Shown here: positions 1 through 5,940 of the stretch, piece after piece
Layout of the letters: the number at the start of each line of letters is the position of its first letter
Position numbering within the stretch: the first letter of the stretch is position 1
Assembly (NCBI GenBank): GCA_003567495.1
Contig: PWZK01000081.1
Coordinates: forward strand, 1 to 6,294
Direction: 5' to 3'
DNA length: 6,294 nucleotides
Source: Candidatus Brocadiaceae bacterium
Lineage (GTDB): Bacteria; Planctomycetota; Brocadiia; SM23-32
Translations under genes and position numbers: made by a program
Notes under the pieces: generated by a model
Seen by the model: only the letters and a program-made list of their open reading frames with translations
Database searches by the model: none
What the model was told of the DNA's origin: nothing

Positions 1-135
1 GATATTATACCGCACTTTCAGTGCTCGATTGCGGCGTGCGGCGTGTCCTGTGACTCTGCTTCAGTCCTGCCGGACTTTCGCGCCGTCACAGGCTTTAGCA
101 TGCCGCGCCGCTGGCGCTGAAAGCAGCTGTGTTTT
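1..135 (+). repeat. Structured terminal repeat, left copy (inverted relative to 6158-6292)
   Basis: This segment matches the reverse complement of 6158-6292 at 127 of 135 positions, and at 115 of the first 119; similarity stops near base 136. It can fold strongly. Bases 36-46 pair with 98-108 and 47-54 pair with 85-92, with a five-base bulge at 93-97. A small inner hairpin forms at 63-67/72-76 and a separate one at 12-16/20-24. Substitutions between the copies fall at 32, 63, 69, 111, 120, 124, 127 and 130; none touches the long 36-54/85-108 stem. The open frame across it (starting TTG at 29) is judged non-coding because all five differences that fall in it up to base 120 change an amino acid. 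The family is not recognised; it looks like a REP- or MITE-like dispersed repeat. Confidence 0.85.
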
Positions 136-278
136 CAAACAAGGCGAGCAAAAAAAGGCCGGTTCTTTACCTGGTTATTGGACATTGGATATTTATCCGT
201 ACGGCGCCGAAACAACCCGGCGCCTCCGCCCGGGGCTACGTCAGAGACGGCCCTTCGGGCCTGAAGGCTACCCCCCAT

Positions 279-309
279 ATTTCATAAACCGACGACAAGA
301 TTAATATAA
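279..309 (+). repeat. 31-bp motif shared with the end of the tamA insertion
   Basis: The segment begins ATTTCATAAACC and aligns with the minus strand of 2945-2976 at about 26 of 32 columns, with an exact 12-base start. The partner copy is the tamB-proximal edge of the element inserted in tamA. The base context just before it is C-rich in both places (CCCCCCAT here, CCCGCTCAT there). It may be a remnant or solo end of the same repeat family. Beyond base 309 the similarity disappears. Confidence 0.6.
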
Positions 310-315
310 GCGAAG

Positions 316-459
316 TCGCTATCGGGATCGGGATCGGGATCGAATAAAAATGGTCTGGGACTTGAAAATTCGATGTATATCGGCTTGCTACCGATTATGC
401 GGGATAGGCTTTTGAAAAAACCGGGAAAGCACAAAGAACGATCCCGATTCCGATAGCGA
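316..459. repeat. Inverted pair of ATCGGG-type hexamer arrays
   Basis: Bases 321-342 are three ATCGGG units plus ATCG. The reverse complement of 316-336 matches 439-459 at 20 of 21 positions, and degenerate units (CGATAG, CGATAT, CGATCCCG) continue to about 470. The arms are separated by about 100 bases, so transcripts of either strand could form a long hairpin. The spacer shows no gene. The function is unknown; it looks like dispersed simple-sequence repeat material. Confidence 0.7.
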
Positions 460-534
460 TATCGATCCCGATTTATCGTGAGCCGACGGGGGTCATTTGA
501 TATTGGCGATCTTTCTGAATCAGCCCCGAAAAGC

Positions 535-558
535 AAAAAAAAGGTATCATGGCCTTTT
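535..558 (-). terminator. Weak candidate intrinsic terminator for tamB-tamA
   Basis: On the minus strand, AAAAGG, an 8-base loop, and CCTTTT form a 6-bp stem whose 3' arm runs into further T residues (eight in a row at 542-535). It lies about 75 bases past the tamA stop in the right orientation. The stem is AT-rich and weak, so Rho-dependent or read-through termination is equally possible. Confidence 0.3.
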
Positions 559-630
559 CTCGGAGATCAGGATATGTGAAATTGAGTCGCTCCCCCGGGG
601 CTCGTCTACGCGATATTCATAGGAATATAA

Positions 631-2928
631 TTAAAACGGAAATCCCAGTGAAATGTGCAGTGTGCCTGTGGGGTCGCCGGATCTGGGGGAAGGGTTATGA
701 CCGTATTCAACACGCAGCGGGCCCATGAATGTGCTGTATCGCAATCCTCCGCCAAGAGAATAAAGCGTCTCATCGTAAGGATAGTTCCGGATGCTCTGCG
801 CCATAGCCAGACCGTCTGCAAACAATACCAGCGACCATGACGGCGTCATTATCTGTTCAAGCTCGAGATTCAGAAGTGTATATGTTTCAGCACCTATAAG
901 TTTTTTATCTTCGTCTTTCGGGGCCGCCCCCCCATACTGATAACCGCGCACCGAATTGTCGCCGCCCGGGAAAAAACGCTTGTTAAAAGGTAAATTATTC
1001 CGTGCCCTGCCGGAAGTGTTGGTCAGACCGTGTTTAAAACCCAGGTTGAAATAAACCCCGCGTCCCACCCCCCTGTGCCAGGATGAACCCAGATTCAATT
1101 GCTGATAATTGGCATCTCCCATAAAAACTTGAGATGCCATCTCTACTGCGCCGCTTAGTTTAAGGCCGGATCTGGGTGATAACGGGTTGTCGCGTCTGTC
1201 CTGGGTTATATCGAAAATCAGTGATCCCACCATCGCACGTTTCATGCCGTATTGCTCAACGCCTTCGAACCTTTTTGATTCAACGGATTGGTAGCTGTAG
1301 CGAAACGACAGGTCGCTGTCGATCGGCCTCGAATATGTCCTCAATCCTGCCGAACCACCATATTCCTCTCGCACAAAATCCAGTTCCCGACGCCTCAGCG
1401 CAGATACATTTGTGAAGGCGTCTATATTCCGTCTGAAAAAATCGGGCATGGTATATGTGTAATCGGCACCGGTGGATTTGAAAGACTGAGCTAACTGGAG
1501 CCTCGAACGGTGCGCAAGGCCGAATATGTTGTATTGGGCCAGCTCGATGCCTCCGCGCAGAAGTTCATAACTTCCGTAACCAAGCATCAAACTAGCCTCT
1601 ATCTCTTTCCCCTCCTTAAGCTTGAATATCGCCTTGCGTCTGTCGGGATCGACATCTTCATAGCTCAGTTCCACCGAGTCAAATACCCCCAGCCTGGCCA
1701 ACCTGTAGCGCGCGTGTTCCAACTCCAGGCGATCGAGCGCTTCTCCCTCCCCCACCTTCACCCTGCGCCGGAGCACGGACTGCCTTGTTTTCTCCGCCCC
1801 CTGAAAAATAATTTCGTCCAGATATATTTTCGGACCTGTTTCCACCAAAAACAACAAATCAACCCGGATCTTTTCACCGTCTTTTTGTTCCGTTTTTGTT
1901 CTTACATCTATATCTGTGTCAGCATAACCCTTTCGCAGAAAACGGTTGCGCAGCTCAATAGTAGTATCTTGCAGCCAGGCGCGTGTGAATGGAACCGCTG
2001 CATGTTCACTTACATCCTGAACATCTTCTTCACGGTCTTCGTAAAGGATTTTTTCCCTCACCCGTCCGACCAGGTGTTTTTTACCCTCTTCGACCTGGAT
2101 GCCGACGGTGACCGCACCGGTTTCTCTTTCCATTTCGACCTCTTTTGCCATGACTCTTGCGTTCTTATATCCTTTTCGGGCCAGAGCATCCTGAAGGTTC
2201 GAAATGCTTCTGTTGAGCTTCCCGGGTGTGAAAGTTTTTGTCCGCTTGAGTGAGATCAAAAAATCCGTAGGTATAAAATATGCCCGGGCCTCTTTCATGT
2301 CAAGCTGCCGGAGCCCGAAAATATGTATTTCCTCATAGTAGAAAAGGACACCCGCATCCACGGTAAAACGGACTTCCACGGCGTCTGAAGGACGCGGCAG
2401 CATAATATCCGCACCCGTTCGCCACTGATAAGATTTCTCGGCGCCGTCTTTCAATACAAGCTCAGTCTGGATTGTCGGGTCGAGATAACCGTCTTGTTTC
2501 ACCATCGACAACATGATGAAGGCGGCGTCCTCGATAAATGCAGCGTCATAATGTGTTCTTTCCTCAACGGTATCCAACATCTCGATGGAACGCCTCAGCC
2601 TTCGATTTCCACGGAACCCATAGCCGCGCACCTTCAGCACGGCCGTCCCGGGCCGCTCTTCGTGGCCCGCGAGAGCCGGCTGCAGGCAAACGGACAGACA
2701 GGTGAACATGACGATAAAAAAAATCCATGAGCGGGACAGCCCGCTTATTTCACGCGTTCCCAGTGGTGCAGATGCGAAGAAATCAAACGCCGCTGTATTC
2801 GTATACTGCAAGTGCAGATTTCTAAAGCAGATGCGCCGCTGGGGACGCGCCCGAAGGGTAAACCGTCGTTTGCAGAGCTCAGGCACACACTGTAAAATCC
2901 GAATCACCCTTAAAACGCTATTTAACAT
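631..2928 (-). CDS. tamA: TamA/BamA-type Omp85 outer-membrane assembly protein; N-terminus disrupted by an insertion
   Basis: This is an outer-membrane beta-barrel of the Omp85 superfamily, which inserts or translocates outer-membrane proteins. Residue numbers follow the 765-aa frame opened by the ATG at 2928. Residues 68-87 are a hydrophobic signal core ending ALA|G. About four POTRA-like beta-alpha-alpha-beta-beta units follow (roughly 95-190, 195-282, 285-365, 368-440; note the helix-turn words RKGYKNA at 251-257 and RKGYADT at 332-338). The barrel spans about 445-765. Family hallmarks are DRRDNPLSPRSG (577-588), the loop-6 motif RFFPGGDNSVRGY (651-663, Arg661), GPLRVEYG (736-743) and a C-terminal Phe (beta-signal). 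The loop-6 motif and the adjacent tamB favour TamA over BamA, although E. coli TamA has three POTRAs. Residues 1-63 are encoded by the inserted element at 2740-2974. The inferred original start is 2993, giving about 704 aa. An AGG eight bases before 2928 is a possible new ribosome site; GTG at codons 8 and 16 and TTG at codon 41 are other possible starts. The family call is firm; the start and present functionality are open. Confidence 0.9.
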   Translation of the reverse strand: MLNSVLRVIRILQCVPELCKRRFTLRARPQRRICFRNLHLQYTNTAAFDFFASAPLGTREISGLSRSWIFFIVMFTCLSVCLQPALAGHEERPGTAVLKVRGYGFRGNRRLRRSIEMLDTVEERTHYDAAFIEDAAFIMLSMVKQDGYLDPTIQTELVLKDGAEKSYQWRTGADIMLPRPSDAVEVRFTVDAGVLFYYEEIHIFGLRQLDMKEARAYFIPTDFLISLKRTKTFTPGKLNRSISNLQDALARKGYKNARVMAKEVEMERETGAVTVGIQVEEGKKHLVGRVREKILYEDREEDVQDVSEHAAVPFTRAWLQDTTIELRNRFLRKGYADTDIDVRTKTEQKDGEKIRVDLLFLVETGPKIYLDEIIFQGAEKTRQSVLRRRVKVGEGEALDRLELEHARYRLARLGVFDSVELSYEDVDPDRRKAIFKLKEGKEIEASLMLGYGSYELLRGGIELAQYNIFGLAHRSRLQLAQSFKSTGADYTYTMPDFFRRNIDAFTNVSALRRRELDFVREEYGGSAGLRTYSRPIDSDLSFRYSYQSVESKRFEGVEQYGMKRAMVGSLIFDITQDRRDNPLSPRSGLKLSGAVEMASQVFMGDANYQQLNLGSSWHRGVGRGVYFNLGFKHGLTNTSGRARNNLPFNKRFFPGGDNSVRGYQYGGAAPKDEDKKLIGAETYTLLNLELEQIMTPSWSLVLFADGLAMAQSIRNYPYDETLYSLGGGLRYSTFMGPLRVEYGHNPSPRSGDPTGTLHISLGFPF
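2716..2745 (-). promoter_or_regulatory. Terminator-like hairpin plus T8 created at the insertion junction
   Basis: In the tamA sense direction AGCGGG (2745-2740, the element end), loop CTGT, and CCCGCT (2735-2730, the target copy) make a perfect 6-bp stem. Six bases later comes a run of eight T residues (2723-2716) that belongs to the tamA signal-peptide codons. The hairpin exists only because of the junction. The six-base gap is longer than in a classical terminator, so attenuation of tamA is possible but not assured. Confidence 0.35.
2727..2739 (-). repeat. 13-bp direct repeat, tamA-side copy (target-site duplication)
   Basis: The minus-strand word CTGTCCCGCTCAT is identical to 2975-2987, with the copies offset by 248 bases. 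Here it encodes L-S-R-S(-W) immediately before the hydrophobic signal core of TamA, which is its original coding context. Confidence 0.85.
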
Positions 2929-2974
2929 ATTGATTACCTGGCCTTTACATTAACTTATGTTGTTGGTTTATGAA
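2740..2974. mobile_element. ~235-bp MITE-like structured element inserted in the tamA signal-peptide codons
   Basis: The segment lies between exact 13-bp direct repeats. Deleting it with one repeat copy restores an in-frame tamA start and signal peptide and a 4-bp overlap with tamB. Its edges form an imperfect inverted repeat: on the minus strand the tamB side reads CCCGCTCATTTCA (2982-2970, the first nine bases lying in the duplication) and the tamA side reads TGAAATAAGCGGG (2752-2740), 12 of 13 when inverted. No transposase-like frame exists inside, so mobilisation would have to be in trans. Its tamB-side end resembles 279-309. The interior carries a long stem-loop at 2753-2849. It adds 248 bases in total, not a multiple of three. 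A duplication of 13 bp would suit an IS4-type transposase, but that is inference, and CTGT alone as a 4-bp duplication is also possible if CCCGCT belongs to the element. Confidence 0.8.
2753..2849 (+). ncRNA. Long imperfect stem-loop within the inserted element
   Basis: Bases 2753-2775 pair with 2827-2849 (18 Watson-Crick, 3 G-U, 2 mismatches on the plus strand). After a small internal loop, 2778-2784 pair perfectly with 2817-2823. An inner hairpin forms at 2792-2798/2803-2809 around the loop TCGT. The three imperfect pairs are G-U on the plus strand but A-C mismatches on the minus strand, so the plus-strand RNA, antisense to tamA, folds better. No known RNA family is recognised. Whether it is transcribed is unknown; it may only be a DNA structure used in transposition. 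Confidence 0.45.
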
Positions 2975-2993
2975 ATGAGCGGGACAGTTTCAT
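2955..2993 (-). pseudogene. tamA: Orphaned original start of tamA (12 codons, then stop)
   Basis: The ATG at 2993-2991 overlaps the tamB stop as ATGA, a common arrangement for coupled genes. Upstream, GGAGG (3009-3005) lies 11 bases away inside the last tamB codons and could be its ribosome site. The reading frame is MKLSRS followed by FHKPTT and TAA. The first six residues fit directly onto WIFFIVMF of the downstream signal peptide once the insertion is removed. The present frame ends inside the insert, so this is the severed 5' tip of tamA. Confidence 0.75.
2975..2987 (-). repeat. 13-bp direct repeat, tamB-side copy (target-site duplication)
   Basis: This exact CTGTCCCGCTCAT starts three bases past the tamB stop. 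It follows ATG AAA, so its codons read L-S-R-S in the same phase as the other copy. After it the two copies diverge at once (TTCATAAACC here, GGATTTTT there), which marks the junction of the insertion. Confidence 0.85.
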
Positions 2994-5614
2994 CTCACAA
3001 AGAACCTCCATTTCACCCCAAAATTGAAAGCGTCAAACCGATCATATTCGGCTAAAATTCCCAGTCCTGGCAGCAGCATAAACTCGACATAAAATGTTTC
3101 GCGGCCCTGCCGGGATATATTCTCCCCGGACCGCACGTTCAGGCGCCGCACGAGATCACCGTTGTCGCCAAAACCTGCAAGCAGGTTCCGAACGATATAA
3201 AAAGTCAGCTTAGTAGCTTTTTGCTGCCCGGTAAATGCCAGCTCGTCACGGGGCAGTTCGCCCGCTGTTATCATCAACAGTATCGCCTGAGAGCTGAGGG
3301 GCGGGTGTGAACTGAACTCTAATGCGGGTTCGTAGGCGGTTCCATGCAGGTGCATCTCAACATCATAGCCATAGGTGCGCGATGAAGCAACGAGCGAAAG
3401 ACGCGGGACAAAAGGTGCATCCCGCGTGATGCTGACCATCCCGTGCTCGATATCCAGTGAAGCAAAGGGAAATCGCACCAGCCCCGAATCAACTGTCAAA
3501 TTGCCGATCAGTACGGGCTCAGCAAGAGTGCCTTCCAGTACCATCTCGATTGAGAACAGGCCCTGGAAGGCGGGAGCTCTGGCCGACAAAAACTCAGTGC
3601 CCTCTATGTTGATATCAACATCCCAGCCGGCAAAAGGTTCCTGCTCCACACTGAAAAACGGCGGACGCCGCTGCGGAGACTCCACCGAAAACCTCGGGGT
3701 TATTGAGCGCCAATCAGTCACAACCATGCTGTCGCGCAGCCGGATTAGTCCGGTAACAGATGACTTCTCCATGCCTTCGCCATGCAAAGAGATATCGATA
3801 TCGCTTCTTACAACAAAACCGGGCTGACGAATGAGCGGGATGTTTTCGCCCTGCATAGTCAGATTGAATAGCGGTATCATATCAGCATCCAACTCAATAA
3901 TGCCTTCCACTGTCAGACGTTCCCCTCCCAACTTACACGATAACTCCTCCACTATAACCGAGCGTCCTTTAAACCCGAGGCGTGCCCGAATGTCCCTCAT
4001 AGGCCCGGCCGGCATCAGGGGGCGTGTGGATGCCCCGTCAAGACTTAAGCGACCTTTTTTGAACTCACCGCCCTCGAAAGAAATATCAGCCGAGAGGCGA
4101 CCGCCGTCGCTTAAGAGCTCGGGAAACATTTGCGCAATCGGCTCCAGGCCGGCATCCTCGACCATCAGCCGGCCCTTGAGAAGCTTCCAATCCGGCAATT
4201 TCCTCTCCTTAAACAGGGAACCCCATGCGTCTCCGCCCATCGGCAAACTTGCTTCAGCTCGCATTTCCAGCCCTTCCATGAAAAGAATCTGCGACGTAAG
4301 ATTTACTTGCTCGCGGTCTATCCCGGATTCAATTAATATCCGCTCGCAGTAGACAGCGAACGCTTCAATCTTTTTTCCGGTAGTTGTGATTGTTATATCG
4401 GGATCCATTGCATAGCCAGGCGCTATATCTACAAGGTTTTTCAGCGTGCCGGAGGCGGTAAAAAACGGTTGCTTTTCCAGATCAACATCAACATGCAGCG
4501 ACACAGACTCTTCGTTCAATATTTTGCCGCCGTATCCGAATTGCAACGGTTCTTCAAGATAAGATTTGAGCCAGGGGGTGTTGATTTTTAATTTCTCAAC
4601 AGCCATCCACTCCAGTGTCCCACGGCCATGGAATTGCATCATAACCTTCGGTAAGGGTGAAGATTTCTTGCCGGGGCCGGCGGATATGTCGAGTTTAACA
4701 TCATATGATTCATGCTCCCATGAAGCTTTCAAAAAACCTTCGATCCGGCCATCTTGTGTAATGCCCGGTGCTGTTGCGGGAAGATCAAATTTTTTTGCCT
4801 CTATCCCCGCTTTTTTCGGCAGTTGACGCCCTGGCTCAAAGGTGCTGAAGAAATCCAGCCGGTTTTCTTCCCAGGTTAAATCGCCTTTAACCCGAAGAAC
4901 ACCGCCCCCGCGACCGACAGTAGCGCTCAGAACAGCTCCATAGGGTCTGAGGGTAGAGGAGAAACATATCTCCGATGCGGCGGTAAAATCGCCTTCGGCT
5001 TTTATTTTCACGGGCCGGCCGGCGACTGTTTTTTCGGCTTCAGCTATTAAAACCCCGGATCGAAACTGCAGTATGGGTGTGTGAACCTCTCTGTTGGCAA
5101 ACGCGATATGGCCTCCTTGCATGGTGGCTCGGGGAAGCAGGCGAATTATAAGAGGCAGTTTTTTCTCAATGAGCTTGAAAGACTCGTAGGGAATGAAATC
5201 AGCGGAATCGACCGGATCGGGAGCTTCGACATCATGCAGAGTCAGAGACCAGCCGTCAGCCCGGAAAAAATCGGTTTCCCCGCTGCGTCCGGTGATAATT
5301 TTATAAAACCATACGACCGGCTGAAAAGATTCCGCGGTCTCGACTGAAAGTCGAAATGCGTCCCTTTCCATAAGAACATCATGCAGTGCAAACCTTGAAT
5401 AGCCGAGCCTTTCATATTCTGCGAATTCGACCCCTAAGCGGCCTGCAACCGGCCGAACCACCCACGGCATCCATACCGGAGCGGCGATTACAAGGACACA
5501 AAACAGCAAAAAGAAGGCGGCGGCGGCAAAGAAAAGCCGTCGCAGCAGAACTTTGGCAAGGACAAGCGAGCGCGGGATTTTTGTGGTTACGTCCCTTTCC
5601 GATTTTGCACTCAT
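2990..5614 (-). CDS. tamB: TamB-like (DUF490) inner-membrane-anchored translocation/assembly protein
   Basis: TamB proteins bridge the inner membrane and an Omp85 partner in the outer membrane, and act in outer-membrane protein insertion and in phospholipid transport. This one is 874 aa, shorter than the 1259 aa of E. coli TamB. Residues 1-24 are basic and cytoplasmic, and about 25-47 (LFFAAAAFFLLFCVLVIAAP) are the single membrane anchor. Residues about 60-680 are a long, beta-rich, weakly repetitive body with AsmA/TamB-like alternating strands (for example IRARLGFKGRSVIVEEL at 542-558). Residues about 685-874 match the DUF490 C-terminus: EGTLAEPVLIGNLTVDSGLVR, then the signature FSSHPPLSSQAILLMITAG at 767-785, and a final amphipathic barrel-like segment ending in aromatic residues. 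The start at 5614 has GAGG four bases upstream (5622-5619). It is first in the operon and its TGA is shared with the original tamA ATG. Base usage looks ordinary and no frameshift is seen. Confidence 0.92.
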   Translation of the reverse strand: MSAKSERDVTTKIPRSLVLAKVLLRRLFFAAAAFFLLFCVLVIAAPVWMPWVVRPVAGRLGVEFAEYERLGYSRFALHDVLMERDAFRLSVETAESFQPVVWFYKIITGRSGETDFFRADGWSLTLHDVEAPDPVDSADFIPYESFKLIEKKLPLIIRLLPRATMQGGHIAFANREVHTPILQFRSGVLIAEAEKTVAGRPVKIKAEGDFTAASEICFSSTLRPYGAVLSATVGRGGGVLRVKGDLTWEENRLDFFSTFEPGRQLPKKAGIEAKKFDLPATAPGITQDGRIEGFLKASWEHESYDVKLDISAGPGKKSSPLPKVMMQFHGRGTLEWMAVEKLKINTPWLKSYLEEPLQFGYGGKILNEESVSLHVDVDLEKQPFFTASGTLKNLVDIAPGYAMDPDITITTTGKKIEAFAVYCERILIESGIDREQVNLTSQILFMEGLEMRAEASLPMGGDAWGSLFKERKLPDWKLLKGRLMVEDAGLEPIAQMFPELLSDGGRLSADISFEGGEFKKGRLSLDGASTRPLMPAGPMRDIRARLGFKGRSVIVEELSCKLGGERLTVEGIIELDADMIPLFNLTMQGENIPLIRQPGFVVRSDIDISLHGEGMEKSSVTGLIRLRDSMVVTDWRSITPRFSVESPQRRPPFFSVEQEPFAGWDVDINIEGTEFLSARAPAFQGLFSIEMVLEGTLAEPVLIGNLTVDSGLVRFPFASLDIEHGMVSITRDAPFVPRLSLVASSRTYGYDVEMHLHGTAYEPALEFSSHPPLSSQAILLMITAGELPRDELAFTGQQKATKLTFYIVRNLLAGFGDNGDLVRRLNVRSGENISRQGRETFYVEFMLLPGLGILAEYDRFDAFNFGVKWRFFVR

Positions 5615-5618
5615 TTTT

Positions 5619-5622
5619 CCTC
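5619..5622 (-). promoter_or_regulatory. Ribosome binding site of tamB
   Basis: GAGG (within GGGGTGAGG on the minus strand) lies four bases before the ATG at 5614 and supports that start. No other in-frame start upstream has a comparable site. Confidence 0.6.
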
Positions 5623-5736
5623 ACCCCACATTTCAGAATTTTTGGGCCGTTTTATTTCTCATGGAACTTAACTTATTTTTTAATGAGCACTTACCGTTCG
5701 ACCTGCAACTAAAAAGAAATGTCGTCCACATGACAT

Positions 5737-5766
5737 AGTGTACTATACAACACATGCTGTTTTCAA
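5737..5766 (-). promoter_or_regulatory. Weak sigma70-like promoter candidate for tamB-tamA, with a short palindrome
   Basis: On the minus strand TTGAAA (5766-5761) and TACACT (5742-5737) are separated by 18 bases, about 125 bases before the tamB ATG. The -10 box lies in a 12-bp palindrome (ATAGT-GT-ACTAT, 5735-5746), and a second short inverted repeat (ATGTC/GACAT, 5719-5736) adjoins it. Either could be an operator. The match to consensus is modest and the organism's promoter rules are unknown. Confidence 0.25.
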
Positions 5767-5882
5767 ACACGTTATTTCAGCGAACCACCGGCTAAATTAA
5801 TATAGACGCCCGTGCGGGTTAAGAACCGGGGTTCACTGAAAACGTACCGTTTTTCCCCGTGGCCGTTGCCTTTCCCGGGAAC

Positions 5883-5900
5883 GCGGGCGTCCTCGCCCGC
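5883..5900 (+). terminator. Strong GC hairpin followed by CTTTT
   Basis: GCGGGCG, loop TCCT, CGCCCGC form a perfect 7-bp GC stem followed on the plus strand by CTTTT. It could terminate plus-strand transcription entering from the left, but no plus-strand gene is present to serve. A dispersed-repeat hairpin is the equal alternative. Confidence 0.3.
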
Positions 5901-5940
5901 CTTTTGCCGTTGTCGTTAGTCGTTGCCCCCGCCGTTTCGG

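Larger units (their letters stand above)
136..630. other. Non-coding repeat mosaic downstream of tamA
   Basis: No credible gene is present in this stretch of about 500 bases. From left to right it holds a GC-rich patch with a hairpin (GGCCC TTC GGGCC, 249-261), a 31-bp motif also found at the edge of the tamA insertion (279-309), and an inverted pair of ATCGGG-type hexamer arrays (316-342 and 439-470). A weak terminator candidate follows (535-558), then an AT-rich 6-bp hairpin (613-618/623-628) just past the tamA stop. The open frames here translate to low-complexity strings such as DPDPDPD and RDRYRYRNRDR, which come from the hexamers. Confidence 0.7.

Noticed and set aside
29..304. 91-codon plus-strand open frame over the left terminal repeat
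   Set aside because: All five differences from the matching frame in the right repeat up to base 120 are amino-acid changes (R/W, Q/L, C/Y, A/V, E/G), there is no plausible start or ribosome site, and the C-terminal half is GC-hairpin sequence.
321..342. Short CRISPR-like or regulatory tandem array
   Set aside because: There are only three perfect 6-bp units with no spacers, so it is a simple-sequence repeat.
282..536. 84-codon minus-strand open frame with DPDPDPD and RDRYRYRNRDR
   Set aside because: The composition is a direct translation of the hexamer arrays; no domain or ribosome site is seen.
1510..2253. 247-codon plus-strand open frame
   Set aside because: It lies antisense within the well-supported tamA POTRA/barrel coding sequence and has no recognisable domain.
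2706..2729. ATG at 2729 with a frameshift at the T8 run as the true tamA start
   Set aside because: It needs loss of one T, has no ribosome site (the upstream bases lie in a hairpin) and gives MDFF with no basic n-region. The insertion model explains the frame without any error.
3831..3840. Third copy of ATGAGCGGGA as evidence of another insertion
   Set aside because: It lies inside continuous tamB coding sequence with no paired copy nearby and no frame disruption. It is a chance match or at most an unused target-like site.
5839..5853. AAAACG/CGTTTT hairpin as an intrinsic terminator
   Set aside because: The stem is AT-rich with a 3-base loop, C residues follow instead of a T run, and no plus-strand gene ends here.
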